Shown here piece by piece: positions 37,125-37,923 of a stretch of DNA of 37,923 nt. The notes under the pieces are model-generated. The model did no database searches. It saw only the letters and a list, made by a program, of their open reading frames with translations, and was not told the DNA's origin. The DNA is from Candidatus Omnitrophota bacterium (lineage in GTDB: Bacteria > Omnitrophota > Gorgyraeia > Zapsychrales > Zapsychraceae): assembly GCA_015232535.1 (NCBI GenBank), contig JADFZM010000008.1, forward strand, positions 1 through 37,923. Reading direction: 5' to 3'. Every line of letters begins with the position of its first letter. The first letter of the stretch is position 1. A program made the position numbers and the translations under genes.

Positions 37125-37506
37125 TCTTTTCCTTCTCTCCGTCTAAGAAATAATTTATTAAAGTTTTCAAAACAAATTCCGCCTCAGGCTTCAATTCTTC
37201 GAACTGAAGCCTTGTTTCGTAAACAATATTTTTCGCTTTTTCGTGAGATTCTAGTATCTTGCCGTTAACATTTGTAACTTCAGATATATAAGGAGTTTGT
37301 AAATTAATCCCGACAAAAGTACCCGGAGCGATTTTCTTTGTAGTCACAAAACACATTCCGCCTAAGCTAATATTCTTCAGCTGAGTTATCTCATAAATAT
37401 CATTTGGGTCATCTTTTTTGAAATAAGTGAGAATATAGTTTTTCTTTATGCGGCTATACCCTCTTCTTTCGGTTTGCCTGCCGTTTCTATTATCGGGCTT
37501 ATCCAT
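37117..37506 (-). CDS. PilZ domain protein
   Basis: ERRGYSRIKKNYILTY (RxxxR) and LKNISLGGMCFVT (NxSxxG), arranged as in c-di-GMP-binding PilZ domains. Confidence 0.88.
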   Translation of the reverse strand: MDKPDNRNGRQTERRGYSRIKKNYILTYFKKDDPNDIYEITQLKNISLGGMCFVTTKKIAPGTFVGINLQTPYISEVTNVNGKILESHEKAKNIVYETRLQFEELKPEAEFVLKTLINYFLDGEKEKNE

Positions 37507-37531
37507 TATTCACCTTTTTTATTATTATTAA

Positions 37532-37605
37532 TCGGAGCGGTGGGATTTGAACCCACGACCTCTTGTACCCCATACAAGTGCGCTAGCCATCTGCGCTACA
37601 CTCCG
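37532..37605 (-). tRNA. tRNA-Pro (anticodon GGG)
   Basis: Minus strand CGGAGTG...CTTGT-ATGGGGT-ACAAG...GTGGG-TTCAAAT-CCCAC CGCTCCG A. Confidence 0.96.
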
Positions 37606-37638
37606 TATTATATTGATATTTATAAGTTTAGCTGAGTA

Positions 37639-37666
37639 ATTATACTATACAAAGGTTTTAGTGCAA
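37639..37666 (-). promoter_or_regulatory. Sigma70-like promoter for tRNA-Pro
   Basis: Minus strand TTGCAC-16 bp-TATAAT. Confidence 0.75.
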
Positions 37667-37683
37667 ATAAAAAATAAGGGAAC

Positions 37684-37923
37684 TGTCAAGCCAAAATAGA
37701 AATGTCCTAGTTTTACCAAAATAGAAATGTCCTAATTTTGAAATACACGCCTACGTCCGATTGTAAATCTACGCCAAGGAGAATTTTTAGGCGGCACATA
37801 ACGTATACGTGAGTTTATCTTACGCGGTTTAACTTCCCGCTCGGGTCGTTGAGTAATTAACTGATAACTCAATTTTTGTTTGCCATGTTTAATAGCCATT
37901 CGGCCATTAAGATGCTCAAATAC
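37684..37923 (-). mobile_element. Terminal part of an integrase-type IS element, truncated by the window edge
   Basis: Two 25-bp tandem copies (37691-37715, 37716-37740) of CCAAAATAGAAATGTCCTA(G/A)TTTT(A/G) plus the transposase C-terminus. Confidence 0.8.
37732..37923 (-). CDS. Transposase C-terminal fragment (incomplete at window end)
   Basis: My translation of the minus strand gives VFEHLNGRMAIKHGKQKLSYQLITQRPEREVKPRKINSRIRYVPPKNSPWRRFTIGRRRVFQN*; the PPKNSPWRR tail is typical of integrase-type IS transposases. Confidence 0.8.
   Translation of the reverse strand, partial: VFEHLNGRMAIKHGKQKLSYQLITQRPEREVKPRKINSRIRYVPPKNSPWRRFTIGRRRVFQN

Noticed and set aside
1-37923. CRISPR array or canonical defence system
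   Set aside because: No regularly spaced repeats and no cas, restriction-modification, retron or toxin-antitoxin genes I can recognise.

Overview
The window is dense and bacterial, and its gene content and low-GC style resemble Omnitrophica/OP3-type genomes (inference; taxonomy not verified). The left third, on the + strand, has tRNA-Lys(CTT), split transketolase, transaldolase, a PsbP-like protein, a TrmA/RumA-type RNA methyltransferase, a CNB + degenerate MinD-like + patatin fusion, a DUF3568-like lipoprotein, a sugar-nucleotide trio (cupin PMI, NDP-sugar epimerase, UDP-GlcNAc 2-epimerase) and a DUF134/UPF0251 regulator behind a perfect 26-bp palindrome. The middle, mostly on the - strand, has a complete xanthine-dehydrogenase-family molybdenum hydroxylase (L/S/M) with XdhC- and MocA-like accessory genes. 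The hydroxylase is apparently co-transcribed with nadC, a HEAT-like secreted protein and a CPBP protease with a PepSY-like N-terminus. Next comes a pseudopilin-like operon (prepilin, PilW-like, PilX-like) behind a c-di-GMP-I (GEMM) riboswitch with a visible terminator/antiterminator. It is followed by a secreted clan GH-A glycosidase-like protein ending in a Hint (Hedgehog/intein) domain. The right third, on the - strand, has a YwqK/MORN-like protein, valS, cimA, lysC, an aPGM-family protein (probably the missing homoserine kinase), coaB, thrC, hom, a PilZ protein, tRNA-Pro(GGG) and the end of an integrase-type IS. The strongest candidate for new biology is the c-di-GMP-switched pseudopilin operon feeding into the GH-Hint protein, whose start codon lies in the loop of a terminator-like hairpin.
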